Assembly (NCBI GenBank): GCA_033439255.1
Contig: CM065880.1
Coordinates: 3,700,541 to 3,764,540, forward strand
DNA: 64,000 nt
Direction: 5' to 3'
Source: Hericium rajendrae
Taxonomy: Eukaryota > Basidiomycota > Agaricomycetes > Russulales > Hericiaceae
The translations under genes were made by a program, and so were the position numbers. This document shows positions 22,601 to 34,102 of this stretch, in pieces. The notes beneath the pieces are model-generated. The model saw only the letters and a program-made list of their open reading frames with translations, did no database searches and was not told the DNA's origin. The first letter of the stretch is position 1. Every line of letters begins with the position of its first letter.

Positions 22601-24441
22601 AGGCGCCGGCAATGCCTTCGGAAGTCGGTTCGCGCACCGCTTCGCCCCATCGTCCACTATCTGATGGTAAGGAATGGACCCGCAAAAGCATGCTTACCTT
22701 GGAAAGAAGACAGCAGTTGCAGATACATACGATACTAGTCGATTTCAGAAGCGTCTGGAGATGTATCTTGATATATCCATATTTTCAGAAGATCCCGAAC
22801 CAGAGAATCCTAGGCCCACGTACTTACACCTATGATGGCTTGATCGTTCCACGGCGCCTTCACCGTGATGATATTTTCTTTAGCGCCCTGGATTGCTCTG
22901 CGTAGCAGGACTGCAAGTGATACAGCGCAGCGGACGGCTTTGACAGAGGATGACTTGGGGCAGGTTGCACTGGGCGGAGATGAGTGGCTGGTTCGCGGAG
23001 TCCGAAACGTGAAACGTACTGTAGTATCACTCTGCCAAATATCATCGACATCGCCAGGTCGAGGTTGGGTCGAAGCGCCGTAACTTTGCCATACCTTTCT
23101 GGAATGCTGTGGGCAACCCTCAATGAGTACCGGCGGAGTCAATGATCGACCTCGGAGTCGCATGCGCCAGGTGAGGACATGGCCCCCTTCCCGGTTGAAA
23201 GCTCAGGCGACATGAGCTCAACGCAATAGTGCACCCAAATTGAGGCGCTGTCCTCACTGTTCTTCCACTACGCTTTCGCGATCTTAAGCCCATATTACGA
23301 ATCCAATGAAAAACAACGCACCTCAAAACCAGTAAAGCAAAATCTTAAGCTCGTACGACCAGTGCCAGAGAAGGTAGCGGCGATACATCGGAATGGCGAT
23401 CGGGTCGGAAGCTCGTCAAGCATCAAGATGCCTCTTCATCGTGGATACTGCAAAGTGTATGTACCGCTTCGAGTGTTCTGGAATCTGACGGGAATGAAGA
23501 AGCGTAGGCAGACAACGAGCGCTTGCGAAGATGCGGGCGGTCAAGCTCGCGGCAAACTCCAGAGCAGACGGCGCATCACGCATCATGCATTGTGAGCCAG
23601 GGAGTCCCGTCGGCCGGCTTGCATTTCAGCCGCACTTCGTCATGTTCAAAATGAAGTCCTCTTGCCGAGATTCATTAATTATGGAATTTCAAAGGATCGA
23701 AAGTATCTTTCTCACCATGGTTCCCATGTCGGATGAAATGTCGATTTGCGATGACTTCATCTCCGCCATCTATGATGCCAACAGATACATATCGACAAAA
23801 ATCTGACTGTGAATGAGGACAGGTTGGGCAGACAATAGGACGGATGAGCGTCAATCATGGGCGTAGAACGGAATCCGGATGAGGAACAGGACAAAGTGCG
23901 CTGATCTAGGCAGGCAAGCGAGGAACTTCTCTGCCACGGCCTTAGCTAATCTACTTCGTTTTCTCATAAGTCATTCACGCCGGCTTTGTCCTTCTTATGG
24001 CGCAGTCAACCTCCTCTCTGGCCCAGTCCAAGGTCCTGGCGCATCCGTCTCCACGTTGACGGCGGCGGGCCCATGCAGACAATAAAGACTGCAGACAGGT
24101 CGTCGTGCTGGCCGACCTTCGCGCCGCAACCCACCACCCGAGGTTCTGTTTTCTTGTCTTCGTCCCGCCTGACAAGCGGTCTATTGTTGTGAGTGGCCAG
24201 TCTGTTCTGGTCTGCCGATGCCTCGGAAACCTTGTGCTTACCGTGTTTGTGTCCCTTCGACGTTACAGGCGTCGCTGGGACCATCAAGTATAGAAACCCC
24301 GTGTCTGAAAGTCAAGTCTTCAGTTAGAAAAGGTGTTTATCATCGACGTAAGTTCTGATCTGCCATCGGCATAACATTCATTGAGCTGAGTAGACCTTTC
24401 GTCTTGTCAGGAGATATCCCCATAACCCACTGTCTGCCCAC
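19610..24441. other. Long gene-poor region, mostly unresolved
   Basis: Nearly 5 kb with only short frames. Two could be coding, but neither shows a known domain: minus 21172-21525 (listed separately) and minus 24006-24287 (93 codons, Lys/His-rich start). A plus-strand exon-like piece at 20009-20095 ending DDDELEDST before a GTGCAT donor has no clear partner. Two adjacent copies of AGAACATAGCTAT sit at about 19870-19896. No terminal repeats were found. Confidence 0.35.
21172..21525 (-). CDS. Possible hypothetical protein, 117 codons
   Basis: A single open frame starts MFASRTEAELQQRYEMFLKG and ends in a Cys/His-containing tail (WCFKCTRAHDW). Its composition is balanced, unlike the Ser/Arg-rich shadows around it, with alternating hydrophobic and charged residues that suggest helices. 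It has no recognised domain, no membrane segment and no visible promoter. It could be one exon of a larger gene or chance. Confidence 0.25.
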   Translation of the reverse strand: MFASRTEAELQQRYEMFLKGTSEHKNLAYACLMSAIRVYPNTCGRFMDLYDDCGVLATWIDIASYALYGTGRTRDKAAKNTFIPTIGATQLMFEALRTLWNHERGWCFKCTRAHDWS

Positions 24442-25798
24442 ATGTTGATGTTCAATGGCTCGCGCTTACCCCAAGATCTCATCCGACCGATCATAGAGCT
24501 TGTCGATCGCGAGCCCAAGGACAAAGTCCCCAAGATGGCCCGCGTCTGCCGGGCATGGAGATACGAAGTCGAAAGCTTTATGTATCCCTCGATCGACGTT
24601 CCCGACACGACGCTCCTATTCTTCGCGCGCACGCTTGTGGACAGACCTGACCTGGCCCGCCGTGTACGTAGACTTGCGCTCACGCCTGCTGGCCACCGTC
24701 CCAAGCAACCCGGAGACATCGACATCGTCGCTCGGATGTTCAAGCTCCTCGTCAACCTGAAGGACCTCTCTATCATCGAAGGGCCTTACCTCCAACCTTT
24801 GGAATGGGTCATCTCTCCCGTCGACGACGTGTGGATAATCGAGAACTGTCCATTTAGCCTCGTGCGTTTCAAGAGCTTTTTTGCTTGGACGCCGAGGCAC
24901 GTCGATTTCCTGGCTACGCAGCCCGACCTGCGAGAGTTTCTTCTGGAAGGTGGTTCTTACGCCGAAGACATTCCCGTGATCCCTGATACAGCTCTCTCCC
25001 ACTGCACTTCACTTCGTGCGGACCCACGTCTGCTTCTCGGTCTCCAGGTACCGCGTGCTATAACCCATCTTCGTGTCGATCTCTTCCACATGTCGGAGGA
25101 TGAGGAGCTAGAAGCTGCCGATTCTATCGCCTTTCTGGGGAAGCAGCTGCGGAGCCTGTGCATCAACCGTTGGATCAAGCCAGATGAAGAACCATATGCA
25201 CGGACCTCAGATATGCTTCGCATTTTTGCTCCGAAAACGCCCCATCTCTCGTTCTTAGGGTTGTACGAGGCTCATGACTATGTGCGTCTGTGATCCTCAG
25301 ACATCTACGAATCTGTATCTAAAACCTATTGACGCCTTTTAGTCTCGCCCGGAGAATGCACGTATCCGTCGCCTCATTATAAAGCACCTTCGCAAGCTGA
25401 GGGCCTTCGTTTGGGGCCCTCTTTTCGTATCACGATATGCGGATGAGGACTTTTCGTCAGACGGATCCGGTTTCTCGATCAATACGGATGACGACGACAT
25501 AGAAAACTCGGAAGTCAAGACTACGAAGTATGTCATGGCGATGATGAAGTCCTGCCCAACGCTCGACGTGTTCATCAGCAAGCGGAGGGGGTCGAATTCT
25601 GCATGGGTCAGGCGCCGTTCGGACGGCAGCATCAGAATGATGTCGCTAGCCCATTCCATGACGGAGGATAGCTTCCGCTTCGTCGATCCTGATGACCCGC
25701 TGAACTTCATCGTTAATGGCGAAGTTCATTCCGTGTTCAAACCTGAGAAATATGTCTACTTCGGCTTACCTCTGCGGCGTCGCCAAATCATGGATTGA
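24442..25798 (+). CDS. F-box-like protein, two exons
   Basis: Exons 24442-25281 and 25343-25798 join in phase (61-nt intron, GTGCGT...TTTTAG) to 431 aa. The N-terminus LPQDLIRPIIELVDREP...ARVCRAWRYEVESFMYPSID matches the F-box-like motif common in Agaricomycetes, where such proteins recruit targets to SCF ubiquitin ligases. The rest resembles the leucine-rich, poorly conserved body of these proteins (LVNLKDLSIIEG, LLGLQVPRAITHLRVDL, LGKQLRSLCINRW). An acidic stretch (NTDDDDIENSE) lies in exon 2. No signal peptide or membrane segment. The substrate is unknown. F-box genes of this type are often numerous and species-specific in these fungi. Confidence 0.75.
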
Positions 25799-26551
25799 TA
25801 TTTGTAAAGTGAGTCGGTTTGTGCTGAGTCCTCGACTAGTAAGCTCATGCGCTGTACAGTTGCTGGCGAACGTGAACTTTATCTTCGTGCTTTTGCAGAG
25901 AAGTTCCGAATTCTATCCCAAATATGTATTCTCATCTCTCACTCACCTTGACCATGACGTTCAACTGTACACATTCCTTTTTGTCATTCATTGTAAACAC
26001 TATATTTCGTTCTTCATCCGTCGTGATTGCTGTATCATTCTAATTGGGCTGAACTGATTACTTTTCCACGAAAGTCTTCTGTGAATTCTTGAAGCAGAGG
26101 GCCCAGCGTCAAACTGGCGTCAAGTTTGAGCGTATCCCAGTTATCTGACAACGGATCCGGGATACGCGTCGAAGCAGGTTGAAGCGCCCTATGTAATCTT
26201 ACACCCATCGCCCGTGTAAAGTGGCATCTCGGTTCGCCCCTTCCATGGTCCGCATGTACTCCCCGTATCTGACTGTCGCGTCCTCGAAAACATGGCGTCG
26301 CGGTCAGGTGATATGCTGAACAGATCATGTGTGCATCGCGATCTGCGATCGGGGGCGCGAGGCGAAATTGTCGCGTCCGAGTCCACTTCATCTGCATCAT
26401 CCACTTGCATCCACTCATTTCTCTGACTTATCACTAGCAAATCCCATGGATGACGGTCTGCCATCTCTGTCCTTGTAAGCACATTGCAAATCCAAGCGAT
26501 GGGACGATCCATGGGAGTTGTCTCGTCGCTTTGGGTAGGATGTGGGACAAT
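25799..26551. other. Intergenic; right part duplicated at 31.1 kb
   Basis: No gene seen. From about 26420 onward it resembles the sequence upstream of the second epimerase copy and forms the left part of the tandem duplication. Confidence 0.45.
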
Positions 26552-26559
26552 TATATATA
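26552..26559 (+). promoter_or_regulatory. TATA box of epimerase copy 1
   Basis: TATATATA about 100 bp before the ATG. The same block (ATATATAGCA) precedes copy 2. Confidence 0.5.
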
Positions 26560-26657
26560 GCACGACGGAGTGCACATCGAGCTGATTGTGTGAACCTTCT
26601 TTCTTGACCCCTCATCGTGTCCTCGTACAAACTGACCAGCCCTGCATCCGCCCGATC

Positions 26658-27760
26658 ATGAAGGTCCTTGTCATTGGGTCAGTACCATACACTTTTCATA
26701 GGTGGATCACTGACATCCTCCCCCTGCGATAGTGCTTCTGGCTTCATTGGCTTGCCTACCGCTCGCGCACTCAGTCGCGCAGGGCATGAAGTCTTCGGTC
26801 TCACGCGCTCGCAGGCGAAGGGAAATCAGTTACTGACTGGTGAAAGTAAGAGATCTGTTCCCGTCTACTTTTTGCAATGCTGACAGTATCATTCGTTCAG
26901 TCATGCCTGTCATCGGGGAGCCAGAGAAGCCAGAGGACTGGGTTCAAATCATCAGTACACTCGACGTTGTTATCGAGTGCATAGGTGGAACAGCCAACAT
27001 CTCCGTCCTCGGAGCGTCGCTGCTGCAGGCAGTCTCCAATGCCGCCAAGGCATTTCGCCCAATCGGCGCACCCAAGCTCTCGTACATCTACACGTCCGGG
27101 ACGTGGGTTCACGGCGACAACAAGACAGACGTCGTGACCGATACGACGCCCATCACGAACCCCGTGCAACTCGTCGCATGGCGCCCCGCACACGAACAGC
27201 GCGTCGTGACCGACCCCGTCCTGAACGGCATCGTCGTGCGCCCCGCGCTCCTCTACGGTGGGTCGGCGTCCCTGCTCGCGCCGCTCTACAAGGGGGCATC
27301 GGAGGGCAAGGTCAGGTGGTACGGGCGGCCCGGCGGATGCTATGCCGTGATCCACTTTGACGACCTCGCGGATCTGTATGTGCGCGTTGCGGAGAAGGCG
27401 CAGCTCGTCGGCGGGTTAATATTCGACGCTGCGACCAACCAGTCCGAGTCTACCGACGACTTCCTCCAGAAGCTCGTTGAGGTCTCGGATGCCAAGGGGC
27501 CTTACGAATATGTCGAGCCTTCGACTTGTAAGTGCATATCATGCTGATATAGTGATGCTCCCTGCTGATTTGCCGTAGTGTACGAGTCTGCTATGAGCGC
27601 GTCGAGTATCGTCCGTCCTCACCTCGCGCGCGATCTTCTGGGATGGCAACCTCGCAAGGCCGGGTTGGTCGATGGCTTGCAAACGTGGTATCGAGCGTGG
27701 CAGGCTTCAGCGGGCACGACAGCCACAGCGACAGGCCATTGGAGCGAGCACGTACAGTAA
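26658..27760 (+). CDS. NAD(P)-binding epimerase/dehydratase-like protein, copy 1
   Basis: Four exons (26658-26677, 26733-26845, 26901-27527, 27579-27760) join to 313 aa. The start MKVLVIGGASGFIGLPTARAL is an extended-SDR Rossmann fold with the GxxGxxG dinucleotide motif. Then come LSYIYTSGTWVHGD, NPVQLVAWRPAHEQRVV and GIVVRPALLYGGSASL, which match the fold of nucleoside-sugar epimerases and related dehydrogenases. YAVIHFDDLADLYVRV is also typical. The usual YxxxK catalytic pair is not obvious, so it may be an atypical SDR, and the substrate cannot be named. The 20-nt first exon is supported by the identical arrangement in copy 2. No frame breaks. Confidence 0.88.
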
Positions 27761-28365
27761 TGAAGGCGTAAGTAGTAGTAATACTGTCTGTGAATCGAGT
27801 TTCTTCCTTCTCGTTATCTTCATTAATGTGCTTTCGTATATGCAGCCGCAAGACCGAATCAGACATCGTACATTTCGGGTTACGCTATATTTCTGTAGCT
27901 TTGGACTCAGAGAAATAAGATGAGATGGCAGGGTATTCGTACAGCATCCAGGCAGCCTCTACGGAGGTATAGTAAGGAATACAAACGACAACAATTCAAA
28001 CGTACTGGTACATACAAGTGCGTAAGTCAAACAAGTAGATCAATGTGATGCGAACCCAAAAAATAATGAGGCGTAGAAGCGACATAGTCAATGGCTCAGA
28101 GTGAGCCTGCATAGTCTCTATCGTCCTAGTGAGGCTACACTCCCGGTGACGCGGGAGCGAGCTTGACCTGGCGAGCGGTGTGGGGTCTATCGAGTGGGAC
28201 TGTCGAGATCAAAAACTACTCCCTCCTCAGATCATGCGCCCACATCAGCTGCGTCCTCGTGTCTTTGAACACCGCCAAGGAAACGCGAGAAAAAAGGGCG
28301 CTACGAAAAGGCGTCATGAACTACAATCGCTGCAACCCACAGCGATCGAGGCTTTGATAGTGTAC

Positions 28366-28676
28366 CTACCTGGACGTACGAACAGAGTAGCTCAGGTATT
28401 GCGAGCGGTATGCGCCCCGTTGGCCGGGGATGCGATGGCGCAGCCGCACGGTGATTTCGAGCGCGGTGAACGGATGCTCGACAAAGTGACGTTGGAGGCG
28501 GTTGGGCGGGGGCATCTCGACAATATGGGTGGGAAAAGGTTGGTCGCGTTGGTCGCTGAGAACTCCCCGCGAGCTGAGGGCGATGGCGGTACGACGATAA
28601 GCTGCTGCTGCGCTCGAGGCGAAGACCGTACTCAGAAGGATAGACGCGCATAGGGCGCTTAGCACGGCTTCCTCAT
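28366..28676 (-). pseudogene. Decayed small gene, copy 1 (convergent to epimerase 1)
   Basis: A minus-strand frame reads VLSALCASILLSTVFASSAAAA (here VLSALCASILLSTVF then ASSAAAA), then PTHIVEMPPPNRLQRHFVEH and ITVRLRHRIPGQRGAY. The same segments recur at 33.1-33.4 kb (EMPLRQPHLAKHPF, ITVRMYRHIQDKRGAY), so protein-level similarity is kept between the copies. In this copy a one-base deletion after ATGAGGAAG puts the only visible ATG out of frame. The hydrophobic start could have been a signal peptide. The family is unknown, and the gene may be coding with an unseen upstream exon. Confidence 0.4.
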
Positions 28677-28690
28677 CGTACTTCGGATGA

Positions 28691-31129
28691 CATCAGCAGC
28701 GGCGTTTCATCTCGTACTAATCAGCAAAATTACAAGAGTACGACCAGGGATGAAGACGCCTTATAAGGTTGGCCAGGTATGCCAGGCTCACCAGGAAATG
28801 AGTTTCTGGCAAGACCTTTTCGCAGATGGATTTTCTGACCAGACGCCGCCAGAATGGTACGTCTGATAAGGCCTGGTGGCACCTGGTGGACCTTACAAGG
28901 TCTCGCCAGCTGCTCCGACATTATCATGGGTTTTCAAAGCAAGCAAGCCCTGTCCCATATACGTGATGTCAATACAGTATTACTTAGGGAAATCACACAT
29001 TACTACTCTATGCACCATGTTCGAAGTGAGACACAAATCAGATCAAATTTAATATTCTAGTATCTAGTGAAGCTACAACGGTACAAGTCATGAAACACAG
29101 TTGATGCGCATCGGAAAAAGTTTCCTCGGTAGTAAATATCTATTGCCGGGCCGCAACCTTATGGAAAGCCTTGCGAGTGAAGCGACCCATATGAAGACGA
29201 CGACGTACCGGGCGCTAGGGAAATACACTGGCGTGAAAGCAATATACCTGAGTATGAGATGAACGAGTTAGCGAGAGCGCGATTAAAAAAACACATGAAG
29301 GAAAAGAAGCATTATACTTACTGACGACTAGTGCGCCGCGCCGCGCCGTTGTTGTTACTTAGGATCTTGCGATATTCAGCGGTGAAAGCCGCTATATGCG
29401 GCCTAACAGCCCCGGAGTTGTCGATAAGCATGAAGCCATAAAGGCTGTCAGCAGTGATGCAACAGCAAGGCGAAGGCAAATGTATGCACTTACTTCAGAC
29501 AATCCGACAACGACAACGCGGAATTGCCCTCAATAGTCGCACATAAGCCTCATGAGTCTGATGAAAATCCAGTTATATGTGGGTCCTCGGGGAGATACTT
29601 GCGAATGGGACAGATACAGAGATGGGGGAATTAAGTGGGGCGAGAGTGGAGACATGATGGGGAGAGGAAAGAGCGACAAGACGACTTTGACCCCCAAGAA
29701 CGACGCGATATATCATGTTTGTGGTTGTTGACGCGTTTCGATCACGCGGATAAAAGCCTGTGACGTCATCAGCCAGCCGAAGGCAAGGGCCTTCAGCAAT
29801 CTTCAGCTAAGTTCAGCGTTTACTTACACTGGCAGCAGCCAGGCAGCAAAATATGGTACACGACTGACTGAAGAAGTGTCGACCCTGCAAATGGGCTTTA
29901 TGAATGTAGCGCGAGTGCGGCCAGTGCAACAGTGCCTTGGACGGACGCGATCAGTGTCGACAGCGCGCCCCATAATGTCGACTCCGTATGCGGAGGGGAG
30001 ATCGCCATGATGGCGAGGACTGGTAAGGACTATGTGCGCGCGCAGCGCGAGTGCAGCGAGGTGGGCGAAGATAAACACTGTGCAGGGGACCGATTGGAAT
30101 GAGGATGAGTGAAGAAGTGCGTGCAGCGCACGGTCGGGAAGGAAGGGATGAGATGGGAGGAACAGCGCGTACATTGTTAGGTCTTTGAAGTGGGGCTAAG
30201 AGTGCGCGAGGACGCGTGGACACGCGGGGTCGTGGAAATGTCTACGAGCATGGAGATAACGGCGGTGTGACAAGGCCAAGGGTGAGGGTGAGGGTAATCA
30301 CTGATAGCGACAAGAGCGACAGGTACGGGGGCGACGAGGTGAAGGCTGGGGAGTTTGAAGGTGAGGACGACGGAAACGGAGGCGAGGGTATAAGATAGTG
30401 CATAGAGAACGCACCTCCGATAATGAGGAAGACCTTGACCTTATTGAAGATAAGTAGGAAGAACTCCAGTGACGGTGGAAGCGAGGATCTGTTGGAAGAG
30501 GCGGGCTTCGCGCCACTGTAGCTAGAAATCACTGTGAATGTCATGTCTATTCTGGCAAGATAATATAAAGTGCTGCCGATGATAGGAAAGCACTTATAAG
30601 GCCTCACCAGATCGCTGAGCACCTGGTCACAGCCATACGAGCAAGGCCTCGACTGGAAAGATGCCAGATAAGAGTGTGAGCAAACTCACTCATGTCATAC
30701 CAGGCCACGTAAGCGTAAATCGTCTGGCACCCGGACCGCTGATCCCGGCCATCCGCCACCAGGCGCCGCCAGGTTAATTCTTAACTTTGCACTTTTGCTG
30801 ATGCCTACTCTCCCAACAGGTTACAACGTATGTCAAACGTATGTCGCACCTTTTTTTCTTTTGTCTACTTTGTTTCGGGACACCTACATGTCACTGAGCC
30901 GCCAGCTGTCCGTGACCACGTATCTGCCTACCATGCGACGGGAAACGTTCTCTGTCGGGACTACTGTACTCTCGCTTCTTGATCAAGCCTGTCGGATGCA
31001 TTAATGGCCTGGTCATTGGATAATACTACGCAGGGAAAGCAAGGGCTCAGTAAAGCGCTTCTAGGCTTGTGGATGCAGCCTGCATTTGGTTCGAAGAGCA
31101 GACATCTGTTGGTGTATAAACCACCCCAC
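28691..31129. other. Spacer between the duplicated epimerase loci, unresolved
   Basis: Minus-strand exon-like pieces occur at about 29330-30600. One is a terminal piece reading MLIDNSGAVRPHIAAFTAEY and ending RRTSRQ-stop near 29333, preceded by sequence with GTAAGT donors. They suggest a spliced minus-strand gene that I could not assemble. Short related motifs (TTATAAGG and CGCCGCCAG) appear at about 28770-28850 and 30595-30770, but no bounded element could be defined. Confidence 0.3.
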
Positions 31130-31268
31130 TCTTCTCAGTGACTTGTCAGCAGAAAACCTCCGTGGCCGCATCGTCCAGACGTGCTGGTCTCTTCTGGGGA
31201 TACCGTGAATTCAAGCAATGGAGCAGTCCATGGAAGATGTTTACTCGATTTGGGCGGGACACGCGGAA

Positions 31269-31276
31269 TATATATA
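31269..31276 (+). promoter_or_regulatory. TATA box of epimerase copy 2
   Basis: TATATATA about 100 bp before the ATG, conserved in position with copy 1. Confidence 0.5.
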
Positions 31277-31376
31277 GCAGGACGGACTGAACGCCGCGCT
31301 GATTGTGTGGATCTTCTCTTCTGACCCCCCGCCATTCGCTCCCCAATACCGATATCAATCCCTCTTTGACTCAACT

Positions 31377-32492
31377 ATGAAGGTCCTTGTCATTGGGTCG
31401 GTCTCAGGTGCAAGTTTTCACAGGTAAATCGCTAATATTCGCCCTACATAGTGCTTCTGGCTTCATCGGCCTGCCTGCCGCCCGCGCGCTCAGTCGCGCA
31501 GGGCATGAAGTTTTCGGTCTCATTCGCTCGAAGGTGATGGCCAATCAATTCCTCGCCGACGAAAGTACGACATCAGTATCTACCTAATATTCGCAGCGTT
31601 GACGTGACCACCTATCTAGTTACCCCCATCATCGGCGACGCAGAGAAGCCAGAGGACTGGATTCAGATCGTCAGCACACTTGATGTTATTATCGAGTGCG
31701 TGGGCGGAAACACCAACATCTCTGTCCTCGGACCGGCGCTGCTTCAGGCTGTCTCGAGTGCTGCTAAAGCACTGCGGCCAGCCGGCGCACCCAAGCTCTC
31801 GTACATCTATACGTCCGGGATATGGATCCACGGGGACAGCAGAACCGAAACTGTGACGGACACCACACCCCTCACTAATCCCGTACAGCTTGTCGCATGG
31901 CGCCCCGCATTCGAACAGCAGGTCGTCAATGATCCTGTCTTGAATGGCATCATCGTACGCCCTGCCATTCTCTATGGGGGGTCGGCTTCGCTGTTGGCTC
32001 CTCTCTTCAAATCGGCCTCGGAGGGCAAGGTCAGGTGGTTCGGGCGGCCCGGCGGGCACTATGCCGTGATCCACTTCGACGACCTCGCAGATTTGTATGT
32101 GCGCGTGGCAGAGAAGGCACAGCTGGTCGGCGGGCTAATCTTCGATGCCGCAACCAGCCAGTCCGACTCCGTCGACGATCTCCTGAAGAGGCTCGTCGAG
32201 GTCTCAGGCGCCAAGGGGACCTACGAGTATGTTGAGCCTTCGAACGGTAAGTGCACGTCGTTGGGTCGGTGCATGCCCAACTGACCCATTCACATTAACA
32301 GTGTTTGAATCTGCGCTTTGTACGACAAGTATCGCCCGCCCTTCGCTTGCGCGCGATCTTCTGGGGTGGCAGCCTCGCAAAGCGGGATTGGTCGATGGTC
32401 TGCCAACGTGGTATCGAGCCTGGCAGGCCTCCGTGGGCACGACTCCCGCCAGTCAATGGTGCCAGTATATCACATTCTCCAATAGTGCGTAG
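31377..32492 (+). CDS. NAD(P)-binding epimerase/dehydratase-like protein, copy 2
   Basis: Exons 31377-31396, 31452-31564, 31620-32246 and 32302-32492 join to 316 aa. The first three exons are identical in length to those of copy 1. It begins MKVLVIGGASGFIGLPAARAL. The body keeps LSYIYTSGIWIHGD, LVAWRPAFEQQVV, GIIVRPAILYGGSAS and YAVIHFDDLADLYVRVAEKA. Most changes from copy 1 are conservative, and synonymous differences are frequent, so both copies look selected. The C-terminus differs (SQWCQYITFSNSA against TGHWSEHVQ). Function as for copy 1, substrate unknown. Confidence 0.88.
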
Positions 32493-33039
32493 GCTTCATG
32501 TCGACGCCTGCCACAAGCGTTTCATCCCTTCCAGGTTTCGCACTGTTGTATTTGTAGCCGTAAGATCAAATGCACATACTTTGCACGATATGCTATGCTC
32601 CTGTCGTTTCCCCAGCAGCCTTAGCAATTCGATCTGTTGATTTTCGATCAGTTCTCGGCATCACTGCTCACATGTTCACATTGGCAATGCATCCCGGTTA
32701 TGATCAGGTTCTGTGATATCTAGAGGTGTTGGTATTAATATATTGAGAAGAGGTCATCGACCAGAACGGGTTCAGATTTGTAAAGAAATACAGTGAGTCA
32801 CTGGTACAGCCACGCGAGCGAAACAAGCAGAGCGACGCGGTGCGAACCAAGAAAATAAATGAACAGACGGTGCGCATTGTAACTGCGACTGGCCAGGAAC
32901 TCGGGGATCATAGGTATCTAGATTCAGATCGACCTCACACCGCAGCCTATTTGAATATGCCAGGGATTTGCGAGAGAACATGGCAGGAAAAAGGCGTCAT
33001 GAATGTCCGTCGCTCATGACCACGCGCAGCGATCGAAGC

Positions 33040-33400
33040 GTCGATGATGCCCCTTCCTCCATGCGCGGATGAAGTGACTCAAGTTTGCAAGTCATACGCG
33101 CCCCGTTTGTCCTGGATGTGACGATACATGCGCACGGTAATTTTGTGCGCGATAAAAGGGTGTTTGGCTAAGTGAGGCTGGCGTAGGGGCATCTCGGGAT
33201 TATGGATTGGGATAGGTTCATGATCGGACATGCATCGCGAGACAGAAGACAATGGTACAAATCGAAAGCGACCGGCTGCTGTTCGATATCAGGAGGTTGT
33301 TCTCAGTGGATCACTCGAGATGAAGGCAAAACGATGATATTCAGCAGAAAGAATAGACGCTCTTAGGGCGCTTAGCACGGCCTTCCTCATCGTACTGATG
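33040..33400 (-). pseudogene. Decayed small gene, copy 2 (convergent to epimerase 2)
   Basis: The start is readable as MRKAVLSALRASILSAEY but runs into a stop after about 30 codons. Further on another frame gives SDHEPIPIHNPEMPLRQPH and ITVRMYRHIQDKRGAY. Order and spacing match copy 1. The reading frame is broken, so it is probably a remnant. Confidence 0.4.
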
Positions 33401-33655
33401 ACATCAGCAACGGTGTCTTGTCTTCCGTCTAACTCGTCTTTCGCTGGCTAACTTGCATGTCGCCTACCTGCTACGAAGATTCAACGAAATTCAATGCGCC
33501 ATACAGAACTGAAAGAAAATGGAAGCGCCTACTAGGTTAGAGTCAAAATGCCCTCGAAACTCGCTCGAAACTGCATTTCGTTTCCAGTTATTTTCCTAAC
33601 ACGGTCATGCTCAGCCTAGGATGTATTCAAATGATCGACATGTCCTTACCTTAAA

Positions 33656-34098
33656 GGGCCTGTTCGGATGCCCCAGCTGGGCTGGGTTGGGTTGAGCTGG
33701 GTCAAGACTTTCGTCGTAGCCGTCGGGTAGGCGGCGTGGATGACGTTTCGAACGGTTCTCTGATTCAGCAACGTACCTGATGTGACTGATGATTGTGACA
33801 CTCTTTTATCATATTTTATCCATCGCTTGTCTGCCATGTCCTGCCGTTTGCCTGCCGTAGCACCGATAACCGCGCGGCGATGTAAATCTGAGTGGCACAC
33901 CCCTTTTGATACGAATTCCGACGAACTCCGCCTCGAACATCCTGATTGAGACATATCACAGAATTGTCACAGTATCAGATTGGGCCCATCACTGCCGACT
34001 TCCGAAACGTCAGCAGCCGTCGGCCGCCGTCGCCTATCGACGAAAGTCTTGACCCAGCTCAACCCAACCCAGCCCAGCTGGGGCATCCGAACAGGCCC
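33656..34098. mobile_element. 443-bp MITE with 61-bp perfect terminal inverted repeats
   Basis: Left repeat 33656-33716 and right repeat 34038-34098 are exact inverted copies over 61 bp, beginning GGGCCTGTTCGGATGCC. The 4-bp direct repeat TAAA flanks the element (33652-33655 and 34099-34102). The roughly 320-bp interior has no coding potential, so it would need a transposase from elsewhere. Perfect repeats point to a recent insertion. The start GGGCCTGTTCGG recalls Harbinger/Tourist-like ends, which use 3-bp TWA targets. With one base shifted, TAA could be the true target duplication. The superfamily is therefore open. Confidence 0.93.
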
Positions 34099-34102
34099 TA
34101 AA

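Larger units (their letters stand above)
26420..28690. repeat. Tandem duplication unit 1 (epimerase locus)
   Basis: The promoter, epimerase gene and downstream sequence with a small convergent gene remnant recur in the same order and orientation at about 31130-33425. Ends are approximate. Exons are far more similar than flanks, so the duplication is not recent. Confidence 0.75.
31130..33425. repeat. Tandem duplication unit 2 (epimerase locus)
   Basis: Direct repeat of about 26420-28690, with the same TATA block, four-exon gene and decayed small gene. Ends are approximate. Confidence 0.75.

Noticed and set aside
28735-30780. Possible mobile element bounded by TTATAAGG and CGCCGCCAG motifs
   Set aside because: The similarity is short, spacing differs between the two places, and no target duplication or consistent ends could be found.
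33646-33954. Minus-strand 102-codon frame
   Set aside because: Runs through the MITE inverted repeat and interior; no protein features.
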